From: Paracoccaceae bacterium
GTDB taxonomy: Bacteria; Pseudomonadota; Alphaproteobacteria; Rhodobacterales; Rhodobacteraceae
Length of the DNA: 39,357 bases
Direction: 5' to 3'
Assembly (NCBI GenBank): GCA_022448925.1
Contig: JAKVCP010000027.1
Location: 1-39,357, forward strand
The translations under genes and the position numbers were made by a program. Under the pieces are notes generated by a model. It worked only from the letters and a program-made list of their open reading frames with translations, made no database searches and was not told the origin of the DNA. The stretch's first letter is position 1; each line of letters begins with the position of its first letter. Positions 8,560 through 16,612 of this stretch are shown in pieces.

Positions 8560-9702
8560 ATGGATTTCGCACTGTCCGAGGAACAATCGGCGATCTTTGA
8601 CATGGCCTATGCCTTTGGCCAGGCCGAGATTGCGCCTCATGCGCAGACCTGGGAGCGTGACGGCACAATCCCCAAGGATCTCTGGCCCCGGATCGCCGAC
8701 CTGGGCCTTGGAGGTCTGTATGTCAGCGAAGACAGTGGCGGATCGGGCCTGACACGTTTGGACGCAACGCTGGTGTTCGAGGCGCTCTCGATGGCCTGTC
8801 CCTCGGTTGCGGCATTCCTGTCCATCCACAACATGTGCGCCAAGATGATCGAGAGCTTTGGGTCGGATCAGATGAAGGCCCGTGTGCTTCCCGGCGCGCT
8901 GACCATGCAGACGGTGCTCAGCTATTGTCTGACCGAACCGGGATCGGGCTCGGACGCTGCGGCCCTCAAGACGCGGGCCGATCGCACAAACGAAGGCTAC
9001 GTGCTCAACGGCACCAAGGCCTTTATCTCGGGCGGCGGCTATTCCGATGCCTATATCGTCATGTGCCGAACAGGTCAGGACGGTCCAAAAGGCGTCTCGA
9101 CCGTCCTTGTCGAGGATGGCACGCCGGGGCTGAGTTTTGGCGGTCTCGAGGACAAGATGGGCTGGCGATCACAGCCCACGGCGCAGGTGCAGTTCGACGA
9201 TTGCGCGATCCCGGCAGATAATCTGGTCGGCGAGGAAGGCCGCGGCTTCAGCTATGCCATGGCGGGGCTTGATGGGGGGCGGCTGAACATCGCGGCCTGC
9301 TCGCTGGGGGCCGCGCAAGCCGCACTGACCCAGACCCTGACCTATATGTCCGAGCGCAAGGCCTTTGGCAAAACCATCGATCAGTTTCAGGCGCTCCAGT
9401 TCCGCCTGGCGGATATGGAAATCGAGCTGCAGGCCGCCCGCGTCTTCCTGCGGCAGGCGGCGTGGAAGCTCGACACCGGCGCGCCGGATGCCACCAAGCA
9501 TTGCGCTATGGCCAAAAAGTTCGTGACCGAGGCCGGATCGCGCATCGTCGATCAATGCCTGCAACTGCACGGCGGCTATGGTTATCTGGCCGACTATGGG
9601 ATCGAGAAACTGGTGCGCGATCTGCGCGTGCATCAGATCCTGGAAGGCACCAACGAAATCATGCGCTTGATCGTCGCCCGGCAGATGGTGGACCAAGGCT
9701 AG
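8560..9702 (+). CDS. Acyl-CoA dehydrogenase, probably isobutyryl-CoA dehydrogenase
   Basis: This FAD enzyme introduces the alpha-beta double bond into a short branched acyl-CoA; in this setting the likely substrate is isobutyryl-CoA, giving methacrylyl-CoA. The 380-residue protein has the flavin-binding motif YCLTEPGSGSDAAAL, the signature ERKAFGKTIDQFQ, the C-terminal QCLQLHGGYGYL block, and the catalytic Glu in HQILEGTNEIMR near the end. The start at 8560 follows GGGAGGAG; a TTG at 8545 in frame is less likely. The stop TAG overlaps by one base the GTG of the next gene, the start of a tightly coupled operon. Substrate assignment rests on neighbours, not on residues. Confidence 0.92.
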   Translation: MDFALSEEQSAIFDMAYAFGQAEIAPHAQTWERDGTIPKDLWPRIADLGLGGLYVSEDSGGSGLTRLDATLVFEALSMACPSVAAFLSIHNMCAKMIESFGSDQMKARVLPGALTMQTVLSYCLTEPGSGSDAAALKTRADRTNEGYVLNGTKAFISGGGYSDAYIVMCRTGQDGPKGVSTVLVEDGTPGLSFGGLEDKMGWRSQPTAQVQFDDCAIPADNLVGEEGRGFSYAMAGLDGGRLNIAACSLGAAQAALTQTLTYMSERKAFGKTIDQFQALQFRLADMEIELQAARVFLRQAAWKLDTGAPDATKHCAMAKKFVTEAGSRIVDQCLQLHGGYGYLADYGIEKLVRDLRVHQILEGTNEIMRLIVARQMVDQG

Positions 9703-10091
9703 TGTATGCGTGGTTGCGAAGAAGCCGCGTCTACAAGACCTTTCTCAGGCACCTTGCTTGGGCATGGCGGACTACAGCTGCCTACCGAATTGTCGGGGTT
9801 TACACCCTTGGCTCAGTTTTTTTTGTCTGGTTTTTTCTGCCTCAAATGGTGGTGGTCATTGCTGGTTGGATGCTGGCGGGCGCACTCGGCCTGAAATACG
9901 AACTCAGCCTCGCGGTCCCACTGCAGTTTGGCTTACTTCTAACCTTTGCGCCTGTCATGCTTCGATGTGTTTGGGAGATGCTTGGCGGATACTTCGCGAT
10001 GGCGAACGCCATGTTTGACAATCCTAAGAAAGCTCTGGCGCGTTTGGCGCGCCTGAAAGATGAACTTGCAAATCTCGAAAGCTCGAAATGA
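9702..10091 (+). CDS. Small membrane protein inside the valine operon
   Basis: The 129-residue frame starts at GTG 9702, overlapping the upstream stop as TAGTG, and ends in TGA 10089-10091, overlapping the next ATG as ATGA. This arrangement suggests translational coupling on both sides. The sequence has a basic N-terminus (RRSRVYKTFLRHL), then two or three hydrophobic segments (around residues 28-58 and 65-85, including FFVWFFLPQMVVVIAG) and a charged C-terminal helix rich in Lys and Leu. No family is recognised. It may tether the neighbouring enzymes or be unrelated to them. The long upstream extension of the same frame is a shadow of the dehydrogenase gene. The ribosome binding site (AAGG) is weak. 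Confidence 0.6.
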   Translation: MYAWLRRSRVYKTFLRHLAWAWRTTAAYRIVGVYTLGSVFFVWFFLPQMVVVIAGWMLAGALGLKYELSLAVPLQFGLLLTFAPVMLRCVWEMLGGYFAMANAMFDNPKKALARLARLKDELANLESSK

Positions 10092-12007
10092 CCGACATCC
10101 AGATCCGCACCGAAGGCCGTGCCGGCCGCATCACCCTGACCCGCGCCAAGGCGATGAACGCCATGACCTACGAGATGTGCATGGCCATCGACAGCGCTCT
10201 GCGCGACTGGCGCGATGATCCGGGCGTGGCGCTGGTGGTGCTTGATGCCGAGGGGGACCGCGCCTTTTGTGCGGGCGGCGACATCGCAGACATGTACCGC
10301 ACCGGGACCGAGGGCGACTATGTCTATGGCCGCACTTTCTGGCGGGATGAATACCGAACCAATGCACTGATCGCCGAATACCCCAAGCCGATTGTCAGTT
10401 TCCTGCAGGGCTTTACCATGGGCGGCGGCGTCGGCATCGGTTGTCACGGCTCACACCGGGTTGTGGGCGAAAGCAGCAAGATCGCAATGCCGGAATGCGG
10501 GATCGGTCTGGTGCCCGACGTCGGCGGCACCTTTCTGCTGGCCCGCGCGCCGGGGCGGTTGGGCGAATACTTTGGCCTGACCGGCGCGCGGATGACCGCA
10601 GGCGATGCGATCCGCATGGGCTTTGCCGATGCCTTTGTGCCCGAGGACAGCTGGGAAGCCGCCAAGGCCGCGCTGATCGCCAGCGGTGACATCGCGATGC
10701 TCGATACTTTTGTGGCCCGCCCCCCAGAGGCCGGTCTGACACCCGAGGCCGAAGAGGTCATCAACCGCCATTTCGGTGGCGAGTCGCTGGGCGACATCCT
10801 GAACAGCCTGTCCTCGGACGACACAGAGACCGCCCAAGGTGCGCTGAAGGCGCTGCGCCGAAACTCGCCCATTTCAATGGCCTGCGCGCTCGAGATCATC
10901 CACCGTCTGCGCCAGGGCACGCCCTCGATCCGAAAGGCTTTGGAGCTTGAGTTCCGCTTCACCTGGCGCGCGATGGAGCATGGAGACTTCCTGGAAGGCA
11001 TCCGGGCCGCCATCATCGACAAGGACCGTTCGCCCAATTGGCAGCATGCCACAGATGGGGTGCCGCCGGTGGCCATGTCGATGATGCTGCGGCCGCTGGG
11101 CAAGGACGTGCTGACATTTGATGACAAGGAGACAGGGATGAAAATCGGCTTTATTGGGTTGGGCAACATGGGCGCGCCGATGGCGGCGAACCTTGTGAAG
11201 GCCGGGCATCAGGTCAAGGGGTTCGACACCGCCGATGTCACGGTCGAGGGCGCAACCAGCGTTGCCACGGCGGCCGAGGCGGCAAGCGGCGCGGATGTGG
11301 TGATCACCATGTTGCCAAACGGCGCAATCTTGCGCGCTGTGGCCGACCAGATCATCCCCGCCATGGCGCCCGGTGCTGTGCTTCTGGATTGCTCAACCGT
11401 CGATGTGGAAAGCGCCCGCGCCGTCGCTGAACAGGCGGAAAACGCGAAGCTTTTGCCGCTTGATGCCCCCGTGTCGGGCGGGATCGGCGGGGCGGCTGGC
11501 GGCACACTGACCTTCATGGTCGGTGGATCTGAAAGGGGCCTGGCCAAGGCCAAGCCGCTATTTGAAATCATGGGACAAAAGGCCGTACATTGCGGCCCAT
11601 CAGGCAATGGCCAGGCGGCAAAGATCTGCAACAACATGATCCTTGGGGTGACCATGATTGCCACATGCGAAGCCTTTGCGCTCGCCGATCAGCTGGGTCT
11701 GGACCGTCAGGCGATGTTCGATGTGGTCAGCACCTCGTCAGGCTACAGCTGGACAATGAATGCCTATTGCCCGGCGCCGGGCGTTGGCCCAGCTTCGCCG
11801 GCGGACAATGACTACAAGGCGGGATTTGCGGCTGAGCTGATGCTGAAGGATCTGCGACTGAGCCAGCAGGCGGCAGAAAGCGCCGGGGCGCAAACACCGA
11901 TGGGCCGTGCCGCGACAGATCTGTACCAGACCTTTGTCGAGGATGAAAACGGTGCCGGACAGGATTTCTCGGCGATGCTGCCGCGGTTTTCAAAATTGAA
12001 CGGATGA
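10088..12007 (+). CDS. 3-hydroxyisobutyryl-CoA hydrolase fused to 3-hydroxyisobutyrate dehydrogenase
   Basis: One uninterrupted frame of 639 codons encodes two enzymes that act in sequence in valine breakdown. Residues 1-350 are a crotonase-fold 3-hydroxyisobutyryl-CoA hydrolase: AFCAGGDIADMY, the oxyanion block GGGVGIG, and the hydrolase-type AMPECGIGLVPDVGG. Residues 351-639 are 3-hydroxyisobutyrate dehydrogenase, beginning MKIGFIGLGNMGAPMA. The linker is only about a dozen residues. Just before the junction a tandem TGATGA stop (11119-11124) lies one frame off, and the second part keeps its own AAGGAG and ATG. The join may therefore be a recent stop loss or one-base slip rather than an old fusion. 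As written, the product would channel the hydroxyacid to the dehydrogenase, whose product MmsA uses. Confidence 0.85.
   Translation: MTDIQIRTEGRAGRITLTRAKAMNAMTYEMCMAIDSALRDWRDDPGVALVVLDAEGDRAFCAGGDIADMYRTGTEGDYVYGRTFWRDEYRTNALIAEYPKPIVSFLQGFTMGGGVGIGCHGSHRVVGESSKIAMPECGIGLVPDVGGTFLLARAPGRLGEYFGLTGARMTAGDAIRMGFADAFVPEDSWEAAKAALIASGDIAMLDTFVARPPEAGLTPEAEEVINRHFGGESLGDILNSLSSDDTETAQGALKALRRNSPISMACALEIIHRLRQGTPSIRKALELEFRFTWRAMEHGDFLEGIRAAIIDKDRSPNWQHATDGVPPVAMSMMLRPLGKDVLTFDDKETGMKIGFIGLGNMGAPMAANLVKAGHQVKGFDTADVTVEGATSVATAAEAASGADVVITMLPNGAILRAVADQIIPAMAPGAVLLDCSTVDVESARAVAEQAENAKLLPLDAPVSGGIGGAAGGTLTFMVGGSERGLAKAKPLFEIMGQKAVHCGPSGNGQAAKICNNMILGVTMIATCEAFALADQLGLDRQAMFDVVSTSSGYSWTMNAYCPAPGVGPASPADNDYKAGFAAELMLKDLRLSQQAAESAGAQTPMGRAATDLYQTFVEDENGAGQDFSAMLPRFSKLNG
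11138..12007 (+). CDS. mmsB: 3-hydroxyisobutyrate dehydrogenase (second half of the fused frame, own start)
   Basis: This 289-residue part is a complete NAD-dependent 3-hydroxyisobutyrate dehydrogenase, which oxidises 3-hydroxyisobutyrate to methylmalonate semialdehyde. Marks are the Rossmann motif GFIGLGNMGAPMAANL at the start, DCSTVDVESAR, the substrate motif DAPVSGGIGGAAGGTLTFMVGG, and the catalytic Lys region GNGQAAKICNNMILG. ATG 11138 is preceded by AAGGAG (11126-11131) at ideal spacing, so it may be translated alone as well as within the fusion. A perfect hairpin without a T tract (12030-12058) follows the stop. Its length is normal for the family, which supports it being an originally separate gene. 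Confidence 0.85.
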   Translation: MKIGFIGLGNMGAPMAANLVKAGHQVKGFDTADVTVEGATSVATAAEAASGADVVITMLPNGAILRAVADQIIPAMAPGAVLLDCSTVDVESARAVAEQAENAKLLPLDAPVSGGIGGAAGGTLTFMVGGSERGLAKAKPLFEIMGQKAVHCGPSGNGQAAKICNNMILGVTMIATCEAFALADQLGLDRQAMFDVVSTSSGYSWTMNAYCPAPGVGPASPADNDYKAGFAAELMLKDLRLSQQAAESAGAQTPMGRAATDLYQTFVEDENGAGQDFSAMLPRFSKLNG

Positions 12008-12029
12008 GTCCGCGCGGACAGAAAGACCT

Positions 12030-12058
12030 ATGGAATGCCCCGATCAGGGGCATTCCAT
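12030..12058 (+). terminator. Hairpin closing the valine operon
   Basis: A perfect 12-bp stem (12030-12041 with 12047-12058) encloses the loop GATCA, 22 bases after the mmsB stop. No T tract follows on the plus strand, so it may be a weak or factor-assisted terminator, or may protect the 3' end. Confidence 0.6.
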
Positions 12059-12196
12059 CGAGAAACTCCAGTCTTCACCGTGTTTCAGTCCGGGGTCTGG
12101 AATCCAGCCATTGATCCCAACCGAACAATGTTCAATTCTGCTGGGGCTCGTGAACAGGACCTCTCGGGCATGGTTTTGCAACAGGAGATGACCCGC

Positions 12197-12787
12197 ATGA
12201 GACTGCTTCTTGCCCTCGCCCTTACAACAGCCCCCGCCATTGCTTTCGCTGCGGGCTCGGTCAGCGATGACAGCGCCGCCGAAGCAGAACCAAAGCAGGC
12301 GCCAAAGGTCGAAGGTGTTGAGACCAATCCGCCTGTGGAAACAGAGACCGTGACAGAATGCGAAGACGGCCAGGTTTTCGATCAAGAGAGCTTTGAATGT
12401 GTTGCCGCACAGGACGAAGCCTTGAATGACGCCGAGCGTCTGCAGGCTGTCCGCGAGCTGGCCTATGCCGGCAAGTTCGGGGCCGCTCAGATCGTTCTGG
12501 ACGCTGTCACCGACCAGGATCATGACATGGTCCATACCTATCGTGGTTTCACCGCGCGCAAGATGGGCGACATGGACGCGGCAATGCGCGCCTACGGTCG
12601 CGCGCTTGACATCAATCCGGACAACATTCTTGTGCGCTCCTACATGGGACAGGCCTTTGTTGAAACGGGCCAATATGAACTGGCGCAAGCTCAACTGACG
12701 CAGATTCGCACACGCGGTGGCCGCGGCACTTGGGCCGAGATCTCTTTGCGCCTCGCGATCCAAAGCGGCACCACATACAACTACTGA
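12197..12787 (+). CDS. Exported TPR-repeat protein
   Basis: The 196-residue product starts with a signal peptide (MRLLLALALTTAPAIAFA, probable cleavage after AFA) followed by an acidic, Pro/Glu-rich segment containing a CEDGQVFDQESFEC pair of cysteines. From about residue 75 on there are tetratricopeptide repeats (GDMDAAMRAYGRALDINPDN; VRSYMGQAFVETGQYELAQAQL). It is probably a periplasmic scaffold of unknown partner. The start at 12197 is chosen because CAGGAG (12182-12186) lies about 10 bases upstream and the signal peptide then begins directly; ATG 12188 is too close to that site. It is followed by a hairpin that overlaps the fliG start. Confidence 0.85.
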   Translation: MRLLLALALTTAPAIAFAAGSVSDDSAAEAEPKQAPKVEGVETNPPVETETVTECEDGQVFDQESFECVAAQDEALNDAERLQAVRELAYAGKFGAAQIVLDAVTDQDHDMVHTYRGFTARKMGDMDAAMRAYGRALDINPDNILVRSYMGQAFVETGQYELAQAQLTQIRTRGGRGTWAEISLRLAIQSGTTYNY

Positions 12788-12816
12788 AACGCACCAATCC
12801 TTAACCTTGATCACGT

Positions 12817-12849
12817 ATCCCTCGGTCAACAGACCGGGGGATTTGTTTT
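12817..12849 (+). terminator. Terminator-like hairpin overlapping the fliG start region
   Basis: Ten base pairs (12817-12826 with 12833-12842, one G-U) and a 6-base loop are followed by TTGTTTT. It would terminate the TPR gene transcript. The 3' arm carries the GGGGG that would serve as fliG ribosome binding site, and the TTG start (12848) sits in the T-rich tail. Pairing and fliG translation are therefore mutually exclusive, if the start is right. Confidence 0.6.
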
Positions 12850-13918
12850 GGACCAATTGACACAGCTTGCACCGATCGACCCAAGGCCCGCAGTTGGCCA
12901 ATCCGCACCCAAGGCGCTAAGCCGACGCGCCAAAGCCGCGATCATCGTGCAATTTTTGTTGGCGGAAGGCGCCGATGTGCCCTTGACCGCCCTGCCCGAC
13001 GACATGCAGGCCGACCTTACGGCGCAGTTGGGTCAGATGCGCTATGTCGACCGGGCCACGCTGCACAGTGTTGTCACGGAATTTGCCGATGAACTTGATT
13101 CGGTTGGCCTATCGTTTCCCGGCGGGATCGAAGGGGCCTTGAACGCGCTGGATGGCAAGCTCAGTCCGCATACCGCCCGCCGCTTGCGCAAGGAAGCCGG
13201 CGTGCGCCAATTGGGTGATCCCTGGGCCCGGATCGCTGCCCTGCCGCCCGATCGCCTCGAGGCGATGGTTGTGGCAGAAGGCATCGAAATCGCTGCCGTC
13301 ATGCTGTCAAAGATCCACGTCGCCAAGGCCGCCGAGGTCTTGGGGCGCATCCCCGGTGAAACAGCGCGGCGTATCACCTATGCCATGTCAATGACAACCC
13401 AGGTGACGCCAGACGCCGTCGATCGGATTGGACTAAGCCTGGCAAGCCAGCTTGACGCAGAACCGCCCCGCGCGTTCAACGCCACTCCGAACCAAAGGCT
13501 TGGCGCAATCCTGAACTATTCTGAAACCCAGACCCGCGAAAGCCTGTTGCAAAGCCTTGAAGAACAGGACAGCACCTTCGCCAAGGCCGTACGCCGGGAA
13601 ATTTTCACCTTCGCGAATGTGCCCAACCGACTAAAGCCAATCGACGTCCCCAAGATCACGCGGGATGTGGATCATAAGGTTCTGATCACTGCGTTTGTCT
13701 CGGCCGAAACACTGGGCCCGGACGAACAGGACGCTGCCGAGTTCATGCTGCGCAACATGTCCAAACGGATGGCCGACATGTTGCGCGACGACATGCAAAC
13801 ACTTGACACTGTGCGCCCTAAGGACGGCGAAGCGGCAATGTCGGTGATCGTGAAGGCCATTCGCGACATGGCCGATGCAGGTGAGATCACCCTAAGACCT
13901 GTCGAAGATATCACGTAA
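12848..13918 (+). CDS. fliG: Flagellar motor switch protein FliG
   Basis: FliG is the C-ring protein that couples stator torque to rotor rotation and switches direction. The 356-residue product has a FliG middle domain (EGIEIAAVMLSKIHVAKAAEVLGRIP around residues 142-167) and the C-terminal torque domain (KITRDVDHKVLITAF, then EFMLRNMSKRMADMLRDDM around residues 297-315), with conserved charged residues on the torque helix. The start is TTG 12848 with a G-rich site inside a hairpin. No other flagellar gene is in the window, so this is an isolated copy among envelope genes. The N-terminal domain is divergent, so it is recognised mainly by the C-terminal half. Confidence 0.85.
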   Translation: MDQLTQLAPIDPRPAVGQSAPKALSRRAKAAIIVQFLLAEGADVPLTALPDDMQADLTAQLGQMRYVDRATLHSVVTEFADELDSVGLSFPGGIEGALNALDGKLSPHTARRLRKEAGVRQLGDPWARIAALPPDRLEAMVVAEGIEIAAVMLSKIHVAKAAEVLGRIPGETARRITYAMSMTTQVTPDAVDRIGLSLASQLDAEPPRAFNATPNQRLGAILNYSETQTRESLLQSLEEQDSTFAKAVRREIFTFANVPNRLKPIDVPKITRDVDHKVLITAFVSAETLGPDEQDAAEFMLRNMSKRMADMLRDDMQTLDTVRPKDGEAAMSVIVKAIRDMADAGEITLRPVEDIT

Positions 13919-13987
13919 CGCGAACGCTTGAGCTTATCGTGGCACCTGCTTATGTCTGGACCCGGACAGGCAAAGGACCCGCCCCAT

Positions 13988-14911
13988 ATGGCCGCGACAC
14001 AGAGTAACAAGATCAAAGGCACCTTTGGCCAATGGCTGTCCGACAGAATTTTGCGCGCCATGATCTGGACAGTCCTTAGGTTTCCTCTCAGGACCCGCCT
14101 GCAGATCATGGGCCGCTTCACGTCTCATGTTGTCGCGCCGATCGCGGGCTACCGAAAACGCGCGATGGACAATCTGGCCTACATCCATCCCGACATGTCA
14201 GCGACCGAGCGCCGCCAAATCGCCGACGCGGTCAGTGACCAGTTTGGGCGGACCTTTATCGAGTTTTACGATCTGGTTGGCCTCATGGACCGCATGTCCG
14301 CGGTCGAGATTGAAGGCACCGGCCTAAAACACATCGAACAGGCCCACGCCGAGGGCAGGCCGGTGTTGTTATTGACAGGGCATTTCGGCAATTACGAGGC
14401 CGCCCGCGTCGCCCTTGTTGCACGCGGGTATGACGTCGGTGGCCTGTTCCGACGCATGAGCAACCCCTACTTCAACGCGCATTACACCGCCAATATGCGC
14501 GTGGTGCCGGGAATTCCTTTTGAACAAGGACGCAAGGGCACCATCGGGTTGATCCGGCATCTGGAAAAGGGCGGCAAAGCCGTGATCGCCCATGACGTCT
14601 ATGACAGCAGAGGGGTCGAAATCGACTTTCTGGGCAAGCCGGCTCCGACCCTCACCTCTGCTGCGGACATGGCGTTGCGCACCAACGCGCTGCTTGTGCC
14701 CTATTTCGCGGTGCGGCAGGCCGACGGGATGAGCTTTCGCGTCTTCATCGAAGAGCCAATCGAACACGGTGATCCGGTTGACATGATACGCGACGCGACA
14801 CAACGGCTTGAAGCGCGTATAAAAGACCACCCGGAACAGTGGTTCTGGATCCACCGGCGTTGGAAACCAGAACGTCAGCGCAAGCGCGCACCGGCAAGGA
14901 CCGGACCATGA
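13988..14911 (+). CDS. LpxL/HtrB-type lipid A acyltransferase
   Basis: This membrane-associated enzyme family transfers a secondary acyl chain to a lipid A precursor (or, in some members, acylates other lysolipids). The 307-residue product has the catalytic HX4E motif in LLTGHFGNYEAARVA at about residues 134-139 and the downstream FRRMSNPYFNAH and IAHDVYDSRGVEIDFLGKPA blocks, with the final WIHRRWK motif typical of the family. The start at 13988 (MAATQSNKIKG) is favoured by AAAGGA 9 bases upstream; ATG 13952 and TTG 13928 are also in frame. Its 3' end overlaps the convergent DUF1223 gene by 37 bases. The exact acceptor lipid cannot be told from sequence. Confidence 0.88.
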   Translation: MAATQSNKIKGTFGQWLSDRILRAMIWTVLRFPLRTRLQIMGRFTSHVVAPIAGYRKRAMDNLAYIHPDMSATERRQIADAVSDQFGRTFIEFYDLVGLMDRMSAVEIEGTGLKHIEQAHAEGRPVLLLTGHFGNYEAARVALVARGYDVGGLFRRMSNPYFNAHYTANMRVVPGIPFEQGRKGTIGLIRHLEKGGKAVIAHDVYDSRGVEIDFLGKPAPTLTSAADMALRTNALLVPYFAVRQADGMSFRVFIEEPIEHGDPVDMIRDATQRLEARIKDHPEQWFWIHRRWKPERQRKRAPARTGP

Positions 14912-15567
14912 TTGCGGGCCTGGATCAGCACGACGACTTTGTGCTGACCCTCAATGTCAAAAGTGCTCTCAAACGTGCCTTTGCCACTCCAGCGGGCAAC
15001 AGGTACCCACTCTCGGACGATGTTTGAATAGCGCAGTCTGTGTCCTGCGTTCTCACCGTGCGTGATGTCCATGACGGCCTCTTCCTGGACACGGACGAGG
15101 ATCACATCGCTTGATGGAATGGCTGCCAAGGCCCGAGCCTTGATTCGAACTTGGCCACCGATGCGTGTGACGCCCAACTCAACCTGCATGGCCTGTTTTG
15201 CATGTTGCGCAATCAGAGCCTCGACGTCCTTGGGGCGGTTGCCGACGACATCCTGCTGCCCGTTGATAACCATCTGCGGTGTATAGATCATCCGGCGCCC
15301 TGATGCCTGCGCATAGGCCTTTTGCCGGGCCGTGAATGCTGGTTGGGCAAATTCATCCTTCCAACCGATGTAATCCCAATAATCCACATGTAACGCGAGC
15401 GGGATCACATCGTCACGGCCGGCCATCTGCTTCAACAATTTGTCGGCGGGCGGACATGCAGAGCACCCCTGCGAGGTGAACAGTTCAACCACAACCACTT
15501 GCTGGGCCTGAAGCCCCCCCGCAAATGTGAACCAAAATGCCAGCATCGCTGCTGAAAACCTGAACAT
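14875..15567 (-). CDS. DUF1223 thioredoxin-like exported protein
   Basis: The 230-residue product begins with a signal sequence (MFRFSAAMLAFWFTFAGGLQA). A thioredoxin-fold DUF1223 domain follows, with VVELFTSQGCSACPPADKLL (a CxxC pair near residue 35), LHVDYWDYIGWKDEFA and RMIYTPQMVINGQ, the last carrying the cis-Pro region. It is presumably a periplasmic thiol or redox protein; no substrate is known for the family. The start at 15567 follows GGAGAC at about 9 bases and gives the signal peptide directly. The gene converges on the acyltransferase and shares 37 bases with its 3' end. Confidence 0.88.
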   Translation of the reverse strand: MFRFSAAMLAFWFTFAGGLQAQQVVVVELFTSQGCSACPPADKLLKQMAGRDDVIPLALHVDYWDYIGWKDEFAQPAFTARQKAYAQASGRRMIYTPQMVINGQQDVVGNRPKDVEALIAQHAKQAMQVELGVTRIGGQVRIKARALAAIPSSDVILVRVQEEAVMDITHGENAGHRLRYSNIVREWVPVARWSGKGTFESTFDIEGQHKVVVLIQARNHGPVLAGARLR

Positions 15568-16612
15568 GCCTGTGCCGTCTCCAAGATCACCAAGACCAAG
15601 TCGTACCCAAGCCCAGGTAAAATGACCAATCAAGGTTTTGAGAGTTTGCCGAGTATTATCGTCAGGGTTTCACAAAATGGCCCTCACCACCGGCAAACAC
15701 CCGCACCCATGACCGACAATTGATGAATGTTGCACGGTCAAACCCATCCTGCACAGCAACCGGCTGTTCAAATTGTGAGGAACGGGCCCGGGCCAGACAG
15801 TCCCCTGATTAACAGCGCCCGGAGGCTGACGCGCTTCGGTCAGGCGCGTCGTTGCGGACGATCTGTGCCGGGGACAAAGACCCGCGTTTGGGGCCGCGTT
15901 GAACCTGTCCTGCAGGATGCATTTCCAACATTGGGCGACCGGAAACATCGCCCTCCGGTGTCATGTCGGTTCCCGCGGCTGAATTCCGACAACACATGGG
16001 TTTGGTTTCGGACTCGGTTTGCCCGCTGAAATCCGCCCCTCTGCGTCGAGCAGCCTTGAGGATTGCGATCACCGGCCCATTGTCTTTCGGGCCGTTGACA
16101 GATGTGACCAGGGCATCTCTGGCAGTCAATCAGGCCAGACAGGGCGCCAACCAATTCGGCTCTGTTGTTCGCAAACAAGGCTCTTATGCGGATCAGGCAT
16201 ATCGCTTGCCTGCTCTGTCTCTGCGTGACAAAGGCCACGACGAGGTGATGTAAAACGCAGGCTTTCGCATCCGTGACCCAACCACGACAGGGTCGGCAAG
16301 ACTGAAAACACTCTATCTGGACACACACATTCGGGACGCCTGTGACACAGAGACCCCAATCGTTTCAAAGTCCTGATTGGCAAGAGCAGGCCTGCCGCCT
16401 TGACAAAGCGGGGTCGCTCTGGCAAAGGCTGTGCAATGCTGCGCTGCCGCGTGAGCCAGCCGCGCCATACTTTGCGCATCAGCATTTTCACTTTCCGGTT
16501 CCCAATCACGCAGGGTTCTAGACGCAGCCAACCTGGTCTGCGCCCCCTTCGTTCGCCGCAACCGACGCGGCCCCTACCCCTGCGCGCAGCGACCTGCGCC
16601 AAAGGAGCTTAT
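15568..16612. other. About 1 kb without a recognised gene
   Basis: Between the DUF1223 start and the helicase start there are several medium frames on both strands, but none has a good ribosome binding site, coherent hydrophobicity or a known motif. The first part must hold the DUF1223 promoter. The last 200 bases may be a long leader for the helicase, which is common for cold-responsive DEAD-box genes, but no cold-box sequence was identified. Confidence 0.5.

Noticed and set aside
15840-16328. Minus-strand frame with an NNRAELVGAL stretch like an RNase H motif
   Set aside because: Only this one short match is seen; the DNA-hybrid-binding and acidic catalytic residues of RNase HI are absent, and no ribosome binding site is present.
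16400-16612. N-terminal extension of the helicase frame
   Set aside because: The extension is low in conserved content, whereas TTG 16613 follows an ideal AAAGGAG and begins the helicase domain as usual.
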